Shown: one piece after another, positions 44,494 through 53,725 of the stretch
Position numbering within the stretch: the first letter of the stretch is position 1
Layout of the letters: each line of letters opens with the position of its first letter
NCBI RefSeq assembly: GCF_015477805.1
Contig: NZ_JADLQL010000001.1
Location: 1-64,000, forward strand
Reading direction: 5' to 3'
Origin: Nocardia flavorosea
GTDB lineage: Bacteria; Actinomycetota; Actinomycetes; Mycobacteriales; Mycobacteriaceae
Length of the DNA stretch: 64,000 nt
The notes under the pieces: generated by a model
What the model saw: the letters and a program-made list of their open reading frames with translations, nothing else
Databases searched by the model: none
Told to the model about the DNA's origin: nothing
Position numbers and translations under genes: made by a program

Positions 44494-44511
44494 ACAGTCC
44501 GATTGGACTGT
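44494..44511. promoter_or_regulatory. Palindromic operator ACAGTCC-GATT-GGACTGT
   Basis: This perfect 7+7 inverted repeat with a four-base centre lies 45 bp upstream of the crotonase start, between that gene and the NTF2-like gene. Its position and size fit the operator of the TetR at the end of the operon. Confidence 0.6.
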
Positions 44512-44521
44512 CAATGGGAAG

Positions 44522-44974
44522 TCAGCGGCCCGAGCGGGTCACCGGCACATCCTCGGCGAAATCGACCACGAGTTCCCGGCGGGAGAACAACCAGGTGCCG
44601 CCGGAGAACTCGAAGGTGTCCTGATAGCGCAGCGCGATCCGGTTGTCCCGGTGCCCCTCACCGCGTGTGTAGATGTGGTGCGCCGTGCAATAGGTCTCGC
44701 CATGGGCGCGGCCGGTGGTGTCGGTCTCGACCACCTGCTGTCCGATGACGTGCCGGGTCGCCACCAGGTGCGATACCGCCCCCACCACCGACCGGGCCAC
44801 TGTCTCCCGGCCGCGGAGTTCCGCCGGTGCGTCCGTTCGGTTCAGTTCGGGCGGCAGCACGACCACCACCTCGGAGGTACACAGGGCGGCGACTGCCGCG
44901 GTGTCCCGGCGGTCGACGGCTTGGGCATAGCGCGCGGCGAGTGCGCTCAGGGCAAGACGGTCGGCAGGGTCCAT
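44522..44974 (-). CDS. SnoaL-like (NTF2-fold) protein
   Basis: The product is 150 residues. Typical SnoaL_4-type features are an N-terminal helix (LALSALAARYAQAVDRRDTA), AVAALCTSEVVVVLPP, and a strand with THHIY-like CTAHHIYTRGEGHRDNRIAL and RYQDTFEFSGGTWLFSRREL. Such proteins often act as small dehydratases or isomerases in steroid and polyketide pathways. It lies 72 bp upstream of the crotonase operon on the same strand and is divergent from an SDR. Substrate and catalytic residues cannot be fixed from sequence. Confidence 0.85.
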   Translation of the reverse strand: MDPADRLALSALAARYAQAVDRRDTAAVAALCTSEVVVVLPPELNRTDAPAELRGRETVARSVVGAVSHLVATRHVIGQQVVETDTTGRAHGETYCTAHHIYTRGEGHRDNRIALRYQDTFEFSGGTWLFSRRELVVDFAEDVPVTRSGR

Positions 44975-45091
44975 CGTTGTATCTCAGCCCTGATCGACGC
45001 GGATCCCAAGGGGGCCTCTCGGTGGGTGAGACTTCGGTGGCCGCACCGCCGGTGAGTACCGCACGCTGCCCTCGGAACAGGAGGCATACAT

Positions 45092-45880
45092 ATGGGTACG
45101 TTGACCGGTCGGGCCGCACTCGTCACCGGCGCCGGGGTGGGTATCGGGCGCGGTATCGCGGGTGCGCTGGCCCGGGAGGGCGCGGATGTGCTGGTCGCCG
45201 AGATCGACGCGGCCGCCGGTGCGGATACCGCGAAATGGTTGACCGAGACATGGGGTGTGCGGGCGCACTTCGTGTACACCGATGTCACCGAGCAACGTCA
45301 GGTCGAGGCGATGGTGGACGCTGCGGTGTCCGAATACGGCCGGCTGGACGTTCTGGTCAACAATGCCTGGCGCGGAACGGGTTACGCACGCCTGGAAAAG
45401 ACGGCACCCGCGGTGATGTCCGCCGGTTTCGATATGGCGGTGATGGCCGCGTTCTGGGCCATGCAGCGGGCTTATCCAGCGCTGGCGGAACACGGCACCG
45501 GGCGGGTCGTGAACCTGGCCAGCCTCAACGGTGTCAACGCGCATATGTACTCGGTCGCCTACAACGCGGCCAAGGAGGCCCTGCGGGCCCTGACCCGTAC
45601 TGCGGCGCGCGAATGGGCGCCGAAACAGGTGTGCTGCAATGTGATCTGCCCCGGCGCGCGCAGCGCGGCCTACCAGCGGATGGCCGATGCCAATCCGGAA
45701 ATGGCGGCCTCGATCGATGCGGCGAACCCGATGGGTCGCGTCGGGGATCCCCTCGACGATATCGGCCCGGTCGTGGCCTTCCTCGCCGGCGACGGTGCGC
45801 GCTACCTGACCGGTAACACCCTGTTCGTCGACGGCGGCGCGCATATCAACGGCGTGCAGTGGGCGCCGCAGGTCGACTGA
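45092..45880 (+). CDS. SDR oxidoreductase
   Basis: The product is 262 residues of classical SDR type. The NAD loop is TGAGVGIGRGIAGALAREGA, then YTDVTEQRQVEAMVD, NNAWRG (NNAG variant), the Ser in NLASLNGVNAHMYSVAYNAA and the YxxxK pair in AYNAAKEA. The ending CPGARSAAYQRMADANPEM and GNTLFVDGGAHINGVQ is typical. The ribosome site AGGAGG lies 10 bp before the ATG. The adjoining SnoaL-like, crotonase and ligase genes suggest a catabolic alcohol dehydrogenase. Confidence 0.9.
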   Translation: MGTLTGRAALVTGAGVGIGRGIAGALAREGADVLVAEIDAAAGADTAKWLTETWGVRAHFVYTDVTEQRQVEAMVDAAVSEYGRLDVLVNNAWRGTGYARLEKTAPAVMSAGFDMAVMAAFWAMQRAYPALAEHGTGRVVNLASLNGVNAHMYSVAYNAAKEALRALTRTAAREWAPKQVCCNVICPGARSAAYQRMADANPEMAASIDAANPMGRVGDPLDDIGPVVAFLAGDGARYLTGNTLFVDGGAHINGVQWAPQVD

Positions 45881-45985
45881 GCGCGCGCTTTCCACTGGCT
45901 GAGACCTGCCACGGCGGGTGCGGGCGGGACTTGGATAGCGTCGGATCGGCACATGCGGCGTTGCCGGACACGTGTGGCACGGGAT

Positions 45986-47683
45986 ATGCGGGCAGGAGTT
46001 GAGTTGGAACACGCGACCATTGCGGGAATGCTGCTCGACCGTCTCGGCGATTCGCACCTGGGAGTGCGGACCCGGGAACGGGATTGGACGTGGGACGAAA
46101 CGGTGCGCGAAAGCGCCGCCCGCGGGGCGCTGGCCACGGCGTTGCGGGTCGACGGACCGTTCCATATCGGGGTGCTGCTCGAGAACACCCCCGAATATCT
46201 GTTCTGGCTCGGCGGCGCCGCCTTGAGCGGTGCGGTGATCGTCGGTATCAACCCCACCCGGCGCGGCGCCGAACTCGAGGCCGAGATCCGATACGTCGAC
46301 TGCCAGCTGATCGTGACAGATACCGCCGGGATGGCGCAGCTGCGTGAGCTGGATCTCGGCCTCGACGAGGACCGTTTCGTCCTCGTCGACGCACCGTCCT
46401 ATCCCGGCCGGGTCCGGGAGCACTGGGTGGACGAGCCCGTCGCCGCGCCGGCGGTGGACGAAACGACGCTGTTCCTGCTGCTGTTCACCTCCGGCACCAC
46501 CGGTACCTCGAAAGCGGTGCGCTGCAGCCAGGGCCGGTTGGCCCGGCTCGCGTACGCCAACACCGAGAAATACGGGCACGTCCGCGAGGACGTCGACTAC
46601 TGCTGTATGCCGTTGTTCCACGGAAACGCGCTGATGGCGTTGTGGGCGCCGGCGCTGTCCAACGGCGCCACCGTCTGCCTGACCCCGAAGTTCTCCGCCT
46701 CCGGTTTCCTGCCCGACGTGCGGTTCTTCGGCGCCACCTTCTTCACCTACGTCGGCAAGGCCCTGAGCTATCTGATGGCCACCCCCGAACAGCCCGACGA
46801 TATCGACAACACCCTGGTCCGGGGATTCGGCACCGAAGCATCACCGGAGGACAAGGTCGAGTTCGCCCGCCGTTTCGGAGCCGAACTGTTCGAGGGCTAC
46901 GGATCGTCGGAGGGCGCGGGATCGGTGAAGGCCGACCCGGATGCCCCCGAAGACGCCATGGGCCGGCCCGCGCACGCCGAGATCGCCGTCGTGCACCCCG
47001 ACACCCGGGCCGAATGCGCCCGCGCGAAGCTCGACCGGTTCGGCCGGGTGCTGAACCCGGACGAGGCGATCGGCGAGATGGTCGACAAGGGCGGCGCGAA
47101 ACGTTTCGAGGGGTACTACAAGAACGAGGCCGCGGTGGCCGAGCGGATCCGGCACGGCTGGTACTGGACCGGCGACCTCGGCTATATCGACGAGGCCGGG
47201 TTCATCTACTTCGCGGGCCGCAAAGGTGACTGGATCCGCGTCGACGGCGAGAACACCTCCGCGCTGACGATCGAACGGATCCTGCGGCGGCACCCGAAGA
47301 TCATCGCGACCGGTGTGTATGCGGTACCCGACCCGCGTTCCGGGGATCAGGTGATGGCCGCGATCGAGGTCGCGCAGGTATCCGATTTCGACCCCGCCGA
47401 ATTCGCGGATTTCCTCGGCGGCCAGGACGATCTGGGGACCAAGGCGGCGCCGCGGTTCGTGCGGGTATCGGCGAACCTCCCGGTGACCGGATCGAACAAG
47501 GTGCTCAAACGCGAACTGCAGGCGCAGTTGTGGCGGGTCGGCGACCCCATATACCACCGGGTGGGCCGCGGTGCGCTGACCTACGAACTGCTGACCGAAA
47601 CCGGCAAACAGGAACTCGAACAGGAATTCCACACCTACGGCCGCGCGCGGTTCCTCCCCGACCCGGAGACCGCGCGTCGATGA
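45986..47683 (+). CDS. Long-chain acyl-CoA ligase (FadD17-like)
   Basis: The product is 565 residues from ATG at 45986; a longer frame begins at 45953. Motifs are LLFTSGTTGTSKAVRCSQGR (P-loop), MPLFHGNALMALWAPALSNG, GYGSSEGAGS, HGWYWTGDLGYIDEAGFIYF, RKGDWIRVDGENTS and the catalytic Lys in LPVTGSNKVLKRELQ. The long C-terminal extension and absence of membrane segments resemble mycobacterial FadD17-type ligases. The gene is followed by an F420-type oxidoreductase 52 bp downstream, so the two are probably co-transcribed. Confidence 0.9.
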   Translation: MRAGVELEHATIAGMLLDRLGDSHLGVRTRERDWTWDETVRESAARGALATALRVDGPFHIGVLLENTPEYLFWLGGAALSGAVIVGINPTRRGAELEAEIRYVDCQLIVTDTAGMAQLRELDLGLDEDRFVLVDAPSYPGRVREHWVDEPVAAPAVDETTLFLLLFTSGTTGTSKAVRCSQGRLARLAYANTEKYGHVREDVDYCCMPLFHGNALMALWAPALSNGATVCLTPKFSASGFLPDVRFFGATFFTYVGKALSYLMATPEQPDDIDNTLVRGFGTEASPEDKVEFARRFGAELFEGYGSSEGAGSVKADPDAPEDAMGRPAHAEIAVVHPDTRAECARAKLDRFGRVLNPDEAIGEMVDKGGAKRFEGYYKNEAAVAERIRHGWYWTGDLGYIDEAGFIYFAGRKGDWIRVDGENTSALTIERILRRHPKIIATGVYAVPDPRSGDQVMAAIEVAQVSDFDPAEFADFLGGQDDLGTKAAPRFVRVSANLPVTGSNKVLKRELQAQLWRVGDPIYHRVGRGALTYELLTETGKQELEQEFHTYGRARFLPDPETARR

Positions 47684-47695
47684 CGGCCGGCCGGT

Positions 47696-47720
47696 GGTGC
47701 AGGTGCAGGTGCAGGTGCAG
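47696..47720 (+). repeat. Hexanucleotide tandem repeat (GGTGCA)x4
   Basis: Four perfect copies of GGTGCA plus one G lie between the ligase stop and the ribosome site (GAAGGAG) of the LLM gene. Changes in copy number would alter leader length, and so possibly translation, without touching either coding sequence. Confidence 0.7.
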
Positions 47721-47735
47721 CGAAGGAGACAGGGA

Positions 47736-48611
47736 ATGAAGCTCGGTGTCGTGATCCCGGTCGAACTGGGCACGAGCGGGGAACCGGAGGAGATCCTGCG
47801 GTTCGCCCGGGCCGCGGAATCGCTCGGATTCGACGAGATCTCCGCCGTGGAACATTCGGTGGTCATCGCCGATACCGAGAGCGAATACCCCTACTCGCCG
47901 ACCGGCAAATCTCATCTGCCCGACGATTGCGATATCCCGGACCCCTTGGAGCTGCTGTCGTTCGTCGCCGGCGCCACCACCACCCTCGGCCTGTCGACCG
48001 GCGTCCTGGTGCTGCCCAACCACAATCCGGTGGTGCTGGCCAAACGCCTGGCCACCCTCGACCGGCTCTCCGGCGGACGCCTGCGCATATGCCTCGGTGT
48101 CGGCTGGATGCGGGAGGAGATCGAGGCCTGCGGCGGTCGGTTCGACCGGCGCGGCCGGATCGCCGACGAATCCATCGCGGTCATGCGGGCGTTGTGGGCC
48201 GGTCGCGACGGCGTGGATTTCAGCGGTGAATACTTCTCGTTCACCGGCGCCTACAGCCGGCCCCAACCTGTCCGGGACACCGGGGTGCCGTTGTATATCG
48301 GCGGCCACAGCCTGGCAGCCGCTCGCCGGGCCGGCCGGTTGGGCGACGGATTCCAGCCACTGGGGCTGGCCGGCGACGACCTCGCTACGGCGATCGGCAC
48401 CATGCGCGAAGCGGCCGTGGCGGCCGAGCGGGATCCCGCGGATATCTCCCTGGTCCTCGGCGCCACCCTGCCGCGCCTGGACGAGTCCAAGCTGGACCGG
48501 TCCCGCGCGCTCGGCGCCGACCGCCTCGTCCTGTCGGCGTCCCGCCACGCCACTTCCATGGATCTCGTGATCGACGAAATGGCGGAGTGCGCGAAACGTG
48601 TGGGCCGCTGA
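47736..48611 (+). CDS. LLM-class F420-dependent oxidoreductase
   Basis: The product is 291 residues from ATG at 47736. It has the TIM-barrel LLM pattern (MKLGVVIPVELGTSGEPEEI, FARAAESLGFDEISAVEHSV, LGLSTGVLVLPNHNPVVLAK, LATLDRLSGGRLRICLGVGW and PLYIGGHSLAAARRAGRLGD) typical of F420-linked oxidoreductases in mycobacteria and Nocardia. It reduces or oxidises an unknown substrate using F420. It lies downstream of an acyl-CoA ligase and is convergent with the quinone reductase. Confidence 0.88.
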   Translation: MKLGVVIPVELGTSGEPEEILRFARAAESLGFDEISAVEHSVVIADTESEYPYSPTGKSHLPDDCDIPDPLELLSFVAGATTTLGLSTGVLVLPNHNPVVLAKRLATLDRLSGGRLRICLGVGWMREEIEACGGRFDRRGRIADESIAVMRALWAGRDGVDFSGEYFSFTGAYSRPQPVRDTGVPLYIGGHSLAAARRAGRLGDGFQPLGLAGDDLATAIGTMREAAVAAERDPADISLVLGATLPRLDESKLDRSRALGADRLVLSASRHATSMDLVIDEMAECAKRVGR

Positions 48612-48620
48612 TCGTCCGGG

Positions 48621-49643
48621 TTACGGGCGGACGACGATCTTGCCCACGTGCCGGCGGGTGCCGAATTCCGCTTGCGCCCGGTGGATATCGGCCAGGTCAT
48701 AGGCGGCCGCGATCGGCGGTCGTACGGTGCCGTGGCGTGCCTGGGCCACGAGTAGATCGAAGTGGTGCGGGGTGTGCATCGAGGAACCGATGATCGCGAT
48801 GTTGTGCAGATAGAGCCGGCGCAGGTCGAGCGGGACGGTGTGGCCGCCGATCGCTCCGGCGATCATCCACCGGCCGCCGTCGCGCAGATGCGGTAGCACC
48901 TCGGCCAGAACCGGGGCGCCGACCACGTCGAGGACGGCGTCGAGCCCGCCTCGGGCATGCTCGTGCACCGCGTCGCCGATCGGCCGGTGACGGTCGACGG
49001 TCACCGCGGCGCCGGCGGCGGTGACCTGGTCGCGCTTGGCCTCGGTGGTCAGGGCGATGACCTGCGCACCGCGTGCCCGGGCGAGCTGCACCAGGGCGAT
49101 ACCGACTCCACCCGAAGCCCCGGTGATCAGTACTGTCTCACCGGGTCCGATACCGCCCCGCTCGAGCATCCCCATCGCGGTGCCGTAGGCGACCGGCAGG
49201 CAAGCGAGTTCCTCGTCCGACAGGGGCGAGTCGGAGACGTCGTGCACCCGGCTGCTCTCGACGAGAACTCGTTCGGCGAAGCCGCCGTCGGCTTCGCTCC
49301 CCAGCAGCCCGACCGGGTGGTCGCGGGCATCGTAGAAGGCGGGGTCCACCAGGACGCGCCGGCCGATCAGGGAGCTGTCCACACCGTCGCCGACGGCCTC
49401 GACGACTCCGGCGATATCGCCACCCTGGACGCGCGGGAAATCGATCGGCCCACGCCACCCGGCCCGGGCGTCCGGGTCCTCCGCGGTTCCGTAGGCGCCT
49501 TCGCGGGTCCAGATATCGGTGTTGTTCATCGCCGCGGCGGTGACCCGGACCAGTACCTGGCCCGCCCCGGGGGCCGGATCGGGCACGTCGCGAACCTCCA
49601 GCGCCTCCGGTCCGCCGAAGCGAATCAGCACTGCCGCTTTCAT
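48621..49643 (-). CDS. Zinc-binding alcohol dehydrogenase/quinone oxidoreductase
   Basis: The product is 340 residues of MDR type. It has the N-terminal GroES-like half (MKAAVLIRFGGPEALEVRDV, GAYGTAEDPDARAGWRGPID, RVQGGDIAGVVEAVGDG) and the NADPH half (ETVLITGASGGVGIALVQLA, RARGAQVIALT). The structural zinc cysteines of classical alcohol dehydrogenases are absent, which points to a zeta-crystallin/quinone-reductase type. The ATG follows directly on the stop of the SDR upstream, so the pair is probably one operon. Confidence 0.9.
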   Translation of the reverse strand: MKAAVLIRFGGPEALEVRDVPDPAPGAGQVLVRVTAAAMNNTDIWTREGAYGTAEDPDARAGWRGPIDFPRVQGGDIAGVVEAVGDGVDSSLIGRRVLVDPAFYDARDHPVGLLGSEADGGFAERVLVESSRVHDVSDSPLSDEELACLPVAYGTAMGMLERGGIGPGETVLITGASGGVGIALVQLARARGAQVIALTTEAKRDQVTAAGAAVTVDRHRPIGDAVHEHARGGLDAVLDVVGAPVLAEVLPHLRDGGRWMIAGAIGGHTVPLDLRRLYLHNIAIIGSSMHTPHHFDLLVAQARHGTVRPPIAAAYDLADIHRAQAEFGTRRHVGKIVVRP

Positions 49644-50387
49644 CTATCGCAGCTTGATGCTGCCGCCGTCGACCATGATGGTCTGGCCGGTGATGTAGTC
49701 GGCGTCCGCGCTGGCGAGGAAAACCGCGACCCGGCCGATATCGGCCTCGGGGTCACCGAACCGGTGCAGCGGCGTCTTCGCCAGCAGAACATCCTCGATA
49801 CCGGGGTTCGCGGCGATATAGGATTCGACACCCTCGGTCAGCGCGAGCGGCGAGATCAGGTTGACATTGATGTTGTCTACCGCCCACTCGTTCGCGGCGA
49901 CCCGGCTGATCGCCCGGATGGCCTCCTTGGCGGCCGCGTAGGAGGCCTGGTTCTCCTGCCCCTCGATACCGGCCCCCGAGGCGAAGTTGATGACCGCGCC
50001 CTGATTGGTGGCCAGTTGTTCGTGTGCGGCCTTCATGAGCCAGAAGGTCGGATAGAAACCGGTCCCGAAGGACAGATCCAGCATGTCCTGGGTGGTCTCC
50101 AGCAGCGGCGCCTGCCGGGAGGCGTGCGCATTGTTGACGACGATATCGAGTTTGCCGAACGCCTCGATCGCTGCCTGCACAATGGCCGGCGCGCTCGCCT
50201 CCTTGGAGATATCGGCGTTCAGGAACTTCCCGGTTCCGGCCAGTTCGGTTTCGAGTGCCTTACCCGCGTCATCGTCGATATCGACGAAAAGGACTTGTGC
50301 GCCTTCTTTGGTGAAGGCCCGGACGATTCCGCGGCCGATACCGCCCGCGCCTCCGGTCACGATCGCGACTTTTCCGGCCAGCCTCAT
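49644..50387 (-). CDS. SDR oxidoreductase
   Basis: The product is 247 residues. It has the NAD loop TGGAGGIGRGIVRAFTKEGA, DIDDDAGKALETEL, NNAHASRQAPLL, the Ser in INFASGAGIEGQENQASYAA and the Tyr-Lys pair in ASYAAAKEAIRA. It ends GQTIMVDGGSIKLR. It is the first gene of a two-gene operon with the quinone reductase, and lies divergent from an SDR at 50697. Confidence 0.9.
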   Translation of the reverse strand: MRLAGKVAIVTGGAGGIGRGIVRAFTKEGAQVLFVDIDDDAGKALETELAGTGKFLNADISKEASAPAIVQAAIEAFGKLDIVVNNAHASRQAPLLETTQDMLDLSFGTGFYPTFWLMKAAHEQLATNQGAVINFASGAGIEGQENQASYAAAKEAIRAISRVAANEWAVDNINVNLISPLALTEGVESYIAANPGIEDVLLAKTPLHRFGDPEADIGRVAVFLASADADYITGQTIMVDGGSIKLR

Positions 50388-50696
50388 CGCACTCCTTCCG
50401 ATCGGGTCGTTCGATACCTATGCGGTCCGGACCGGACCGCCGGGACGTATGCAGCGTATGCGACTGCCGGCCGAGCCCGGCTGCACCGCGTCGCGGGCGT
50501 GTACCACTACACCGCTCCTCGGCGTTCGCCAGATCACTGGTGCGATGTCCACTGAGCGGACGCCGAGACTGTGCGGCCGAGGGGTGGGGCGGTATGTCCT
50601 GAACATCATCCGAAGGATCGAGAGGATTTACCCCCCGAAGCGTGGTGCCGGCGAGGTCCTGCGGCGCACCCTCCCCATTCGACGACAAGGAATATC

Positions 50697-51503
50697 ATGT
50701 CTACTTACGTTCTCACCGGCACAGCTTCCGGAATCGGAGCGGCCACCAAAGCCCGGCTGGAGGCCGGCGGTCACCGCGTAATCGGCGTGGATCTGCAGAA
50801 TGCCGATATCGACGCCGATCTCGCGACACCGGCCGGTCGGGCGGCGGCCATCGCGGCGATCACCGACCTGGCCGATGGACCCATCGACGGGTTCGCGCCG
50901 ATTGCCGGGGTCGGCCCGGCCACCGGGCGCCCGGCCGGACTACTGGTCGCGGTGAACTACTTCGGCGCCGTCGAGCTCCTGGCCGGGCTGCGACCTCTGC
51001 TCGCCCAGCGGGAGACGTCCTCGGTCGTTCTCGTCAGCTCGAACTCGACGACCTGCCAGCCCGGCTGGCCGACCGAACTCGCCGACGCCTGTCTGACCGG
51101 CGACGAAGCCGCGGCCTGCCGCCTGGCGGAGTCGTATGGCGAGTTCGCCTCGATGCAGGCATATCCCGCGACGAAGGCGGCCCTGGCATACCATGCCCGC
51201 CTGAACTCCGGTGAATACATCAAAGACGGCATCCGGATCAATGCTGTCGCACCGGGTTTCATTCATACTCCGCTGACGGACAGCAGCGTCGACGACCCGG
51301 CCGTCGGCGCCGGAATGAAGGAGTTTTTGGCCGGTATTCCGGTCGGACGCGGCGGCCGGCCGGAGGAGATCGCCTCGCTGATCGCGTTTCTGCTGGGACC
51401 CGAGTCGACGTTCCTGGTGGGCTCCGTGCTCTTCGCCGACGGCGGCACCGATGCGGCACTGCACGCGAAGGATTGGCCGAAGATGTGGGAGGCCGGTGAG
51501 TGA
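50697..51503 (+). CDS. SDR, 3alpha-hydroxysteroid dehydrogenase/carbonyl-reductase-like
   Basis: The product is 268 residues from ATG at 50697 (AAGGA upstream). It has the short NAD loop TGTASGIGAATKARLEAGGH, VIGVDLQNADIDADLATPAG, no classical NNAG (PIAGVGPATG) and the catalytic Ser in LVSSNSTTCQPG. An insertion of about 25 residues (LADACLTGDEAAACRLAESY) precedes the Tyr-Lys pair in AYPATKAALAYH. This layout matches 3alpha-HSD/carbonyl reductase of the Comamonas type. A steroid or terpenoid alcohol is a reasonable but unproven substrate. Confidence 0.87.
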   Translation: MSTYVLTGTASGIGAATKARLEAGGHRVIGVDLQNADIDADLATPAGRAAAIAAITDLADGPIDGFAPIAGVGPATGRPAGLLVAVNYFGAVELLAGLRPLLAQRETSSVVLVSSNSTTCQPGWPTELADACLTGDEAAACRLAESYGEFASMQAYPATKAALAYHARLNSGEYIKDGIRINAVAPGFIHTPLTDSSVDDPAVGAGMKEFLAGIPVGRGGRPEEIASLIAFLLGPESTFLVGSVLFADGGTDAALHAKDWPKMWEAGE

Positions 51504-51621
51504 TCCTCGCCCGGGTACACCGCCCCCGGCTTCGTCCGGCCTTTGGACGGAAGCCGCCGTAGTTGCCGGTGGCGTCGGAAATGCGTGTCGTGGCCATCCG
51601 GCCCGGTGCTAGCCTCGGAAT

Positions 51622-52263
51622 GTGCCCGACGGCGATGCGCTGCTGACCTTCGGACTGGCTTCGCTGGTCCTGATCGTGATCCCCGGCCCCAGTGTGCTTT
51701 TCGTGATCGGCCGGTCGCTGTCACTGGGACGTAGGGGCGGGTTGCTCAGCGTGCTGGGTAACGAGGTGGGAGGCCTGGTGCCGATCTGTTTGGTCGCCGG
51801 CGGGGTGGGGTCGATCGTGGCGAAATCGATCGTATTGTTCACGGTCGTCAAAGTGTTCGGCGCACTGTACCTGGCCTACTTGGGAGTCCAGGCCATCCGT
51901 CATCGCCGAGACAGATTCGACGCGCCCGGTGCCGGCGATACCGCGGCGCTCTCTCCGTGGCGGGTGTTCGGTGAGGGTTTCACGGTGGGGGCGACGAATC
52001 CGAAGACGATCGTCTTCTTCGTCGCCGTCCTGCCCCAGTTCGTCGATTTCCGCGCGGGCAATGTTCCCTTTCAGATGATGGTGCTCGGTGCGGTTTTCAC
52101 CGCGGTCGCGTTCGCCTGTGACAGTGTGTGGGCGTTACTGGCCGGTGCCGCGCGGGGCTGGTTCACCGGGTCGCCGCGGCGGCTTTCCATGGCGGGCGCC
52201 TCGGGCGGGGCGATGATGATCGGTCTGGGTGGCACTCTGCTGTTCGCCGACAACCGGCAGTAG
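51622..52263 (+). CDS. LysE-family exporter
   Basis: The product is 213 residues from GTG at 51622, with about six membrane helices and the LysE/RhtB signature GPSVLFVIGRSLSLGRRGGL near the N-terminus. Helices such as GGVGSIVAKSIVLFTVVKVF and GEGFTVGATNPKTIVFFVAV (with the NPK motif) follow. The family exports amino acids or related small metabolites. It stands alone between an SDR and a convergent monooxygenase gene. Confidence 0.9.
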   Translation: MPDGDALLTFGLASLVLIVIPGPSVLFVIGRSLSLGRRGGLLSVLGNEVGGLVPICLVAGGVGSIVAKSIVLFTVVKVFGALYLAYLGVQAIRHRRDRFDAPGAGDTAALSPWRVFGEGFTVGATNPKTIVFFVAVLPQFVDFRAGNVPFQMMVLGAVFTAVAFACDSVWALLAGAARGWFTGSPRRLSMAGASGGAMMIGLGGTLLFADNRQ

Positions 52264-52363
52264 CGGAACAGAAGCATCGAGTCGGTCGCGTAGCGCTCTT
52301 GCCCATGCAGCCCGTTGCTGTGCGCGCTTCCTGCCGAAGAGGTCGTACAGCGAGTCGTTCCCG

Positions 52364-53725
52364 CTAACCGGGTATCGGTACGGACGCGAACCGGCTCGCG
52401 GGTTTCGGCAGACCGAGATGGTCGCGCAGCGTGGTGCCCGTGTACCCGGTGCGGAACAGGCCGCGTTCCCGCAGGATCGGTACCACGGTTGCGGTGAAGG
52501 TCTCCAGGCCACCGGGGTAGTAGGGCGGCATCACATTGAAACCGTCGGCGGCGCCGGAGTAGAACCATTCCTCGATGGTGTCGGCCACCTGCTCCGGGGT
52601 TCCGGCGAATACGCGATGCCCGCGGGCCCCGGCGAGACGGTGCAGCAGGCCGCGCAGGGTGGGGCGTTCGCGGCGCACGATACCGGCCACGACCTGGCGC
52701 CGGCTGGCCGTGTTGTCGGTGACATCGCCGGCGTCGGCGAACAAGCCGGCCGGGACCGGCTCGTCGAGCGGCAGGCGACGCAATGATTCACCGGCCAGCC
52801 CTTCGAGCTGGTCGAGACCGTATTCGGGAACCGTGAGCTCGTTGAACTCGCGTTCGAGCTGTTTCGCCTCGGTTTCGGTGGCCGCGATGAACGGGCTGAG
52901 GCCGGGCAGGATCTTCACATGGCCGGGATCGCGGCCGAATTCGGCTGCCCGGCGTTTGATATCGGTGTAGAAGGCCTGGGCGTCGCCGAGTCGCTGATGT
53001 GCGGTGAAGATCGCCTCGGCGTAGCGGCCCGCGAAGGCCCGGCCCTCGTTCGAGGCGCCGGCCTGCACCAGCACCGGATAGCCCTGCGGGGTCCGGGCCG
53101 AGGTGAATGGGCCACGCACCCGCAGATGTTCTCCCGCGAAATGGATGGGATGGATCTTGTCCGGGTCGGCGTAGCGACCGGCGGCGCGGTCCAGCAGGAC
53201 GGCGTCGTCCTCCCAGCTGTCCCACAGTGCCGTTACCGCGTCGACGAATTCACGGGCCCGTGCGTAGCGTTCGGTGTGGCCGGGATGGTGGTCGAGGCCG
53301 AAATTGGCGGCGGCCAGATCGGTTCCGGTGGTGACGATATTCCAGCCCGCCCGGCCGCCGGAGATATGGTCCAGCGAGGAGAACAGCCGGGCCAGGTTGT
53401 AGGGCTCGTAATAGGTGGTGGACGCCGTCGCGATCAATCCGATCCGGCTGGTGGCCGCGGCGATCGCGGTGAGCAGTGTGATCGGCTCCAGGCCGGGCGC
53501 GGCGTTGTAGGCCACACTGGTCCGCAGCGCGGGACCGTCGGCGAAGAAGACCGCGTCGAAGGCCGCGGCTTCTGCGGTCCGCGCGATCTCCTGGTAGTAG
53601 CGCACATCGTAGATCCGGTCCGGGCGGCTGAGCGGATGCCGCCAGGCGGCCTCGTGGTGGCCTGCGGGATAGATGAACGCGTTGAGGGCGAGTTGACGTC
53701 GCCCGGCGGGAGAAGAGTGAACCAT
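52364..53725 (-). CDS. FMN-dependent monooxygenase (NtaA/DmoA type LLM)
   Basis: The product is 453 residues, the size of the NtaA/DszA/DmoA group, longer than F420-type LLM proteins. It has QLALNAFIYPAGHHEAAWRH, FDAVFFADGPALRTSVAYNA, EPITLLTAIAAATSRIGLIA, NLARLFSSLDHISGGRAGWN and the segment VTTGTDLAAANFGLDHHPGH. It oxidises a small sulfur- or nitrogen-containing or similar organic substrate using reduced FMN from a separate reductase, which is not encoded adjacent. Confidence 0.9.
   Translation of the reverse strand: MVHSSPAGRRQLALNAFIYPAGHHEAAWRHPLSRPDRIYDVRYYQEIARTAEAAAFDAVFFADGPALRTSVAYNAAPGLEPITLLTAIAAATSRIGLIATASTTYYEPYNLARLFSSLDHISGGRAGWNIVTTGTDLAAANFGLDHHPGHTERYARAREFVDAVTALWDSWEDDAVLLDRAAGRYADPDKIHPIHFAGEHLRVRGPFTSARTPQGYPVLVQAGASNEGRAFAGRYAEAIFTAHQRLGDAQAFYTDIKRRAAEFGRDPGHVKILPGLSPFIAATETEAKQLEREFNELTVPEYGLDQLEGLAGESLRRLPLDEPVPAGLFADAGDVTDNTASRRQVVAGIVRRERPTLRGLLHRLAGARGHRVFAGTPEQVADTIEEWFYSGAADGFNVMPPYYPGGLETFTATVVPILRERGLFRTGYTGTTLRDHLGLPKPASRFASVPIPG

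Noticed and set aside
44984..46621. Minus-strand open frame of about 545 codons across an SDR and an acyl-CoA ligase
   Set aside because: Both genes beneath it have clear motifs on the plus strand; the long frame follows from codon bias.
48614..48640. CGTCCG...CGGACG hairpin between the convergent LLM and quinone-reductase genes as a terminator
   Set aside because: The stem is only six pairs, and its right half lies in the reductase coding sequence; too weak to list.
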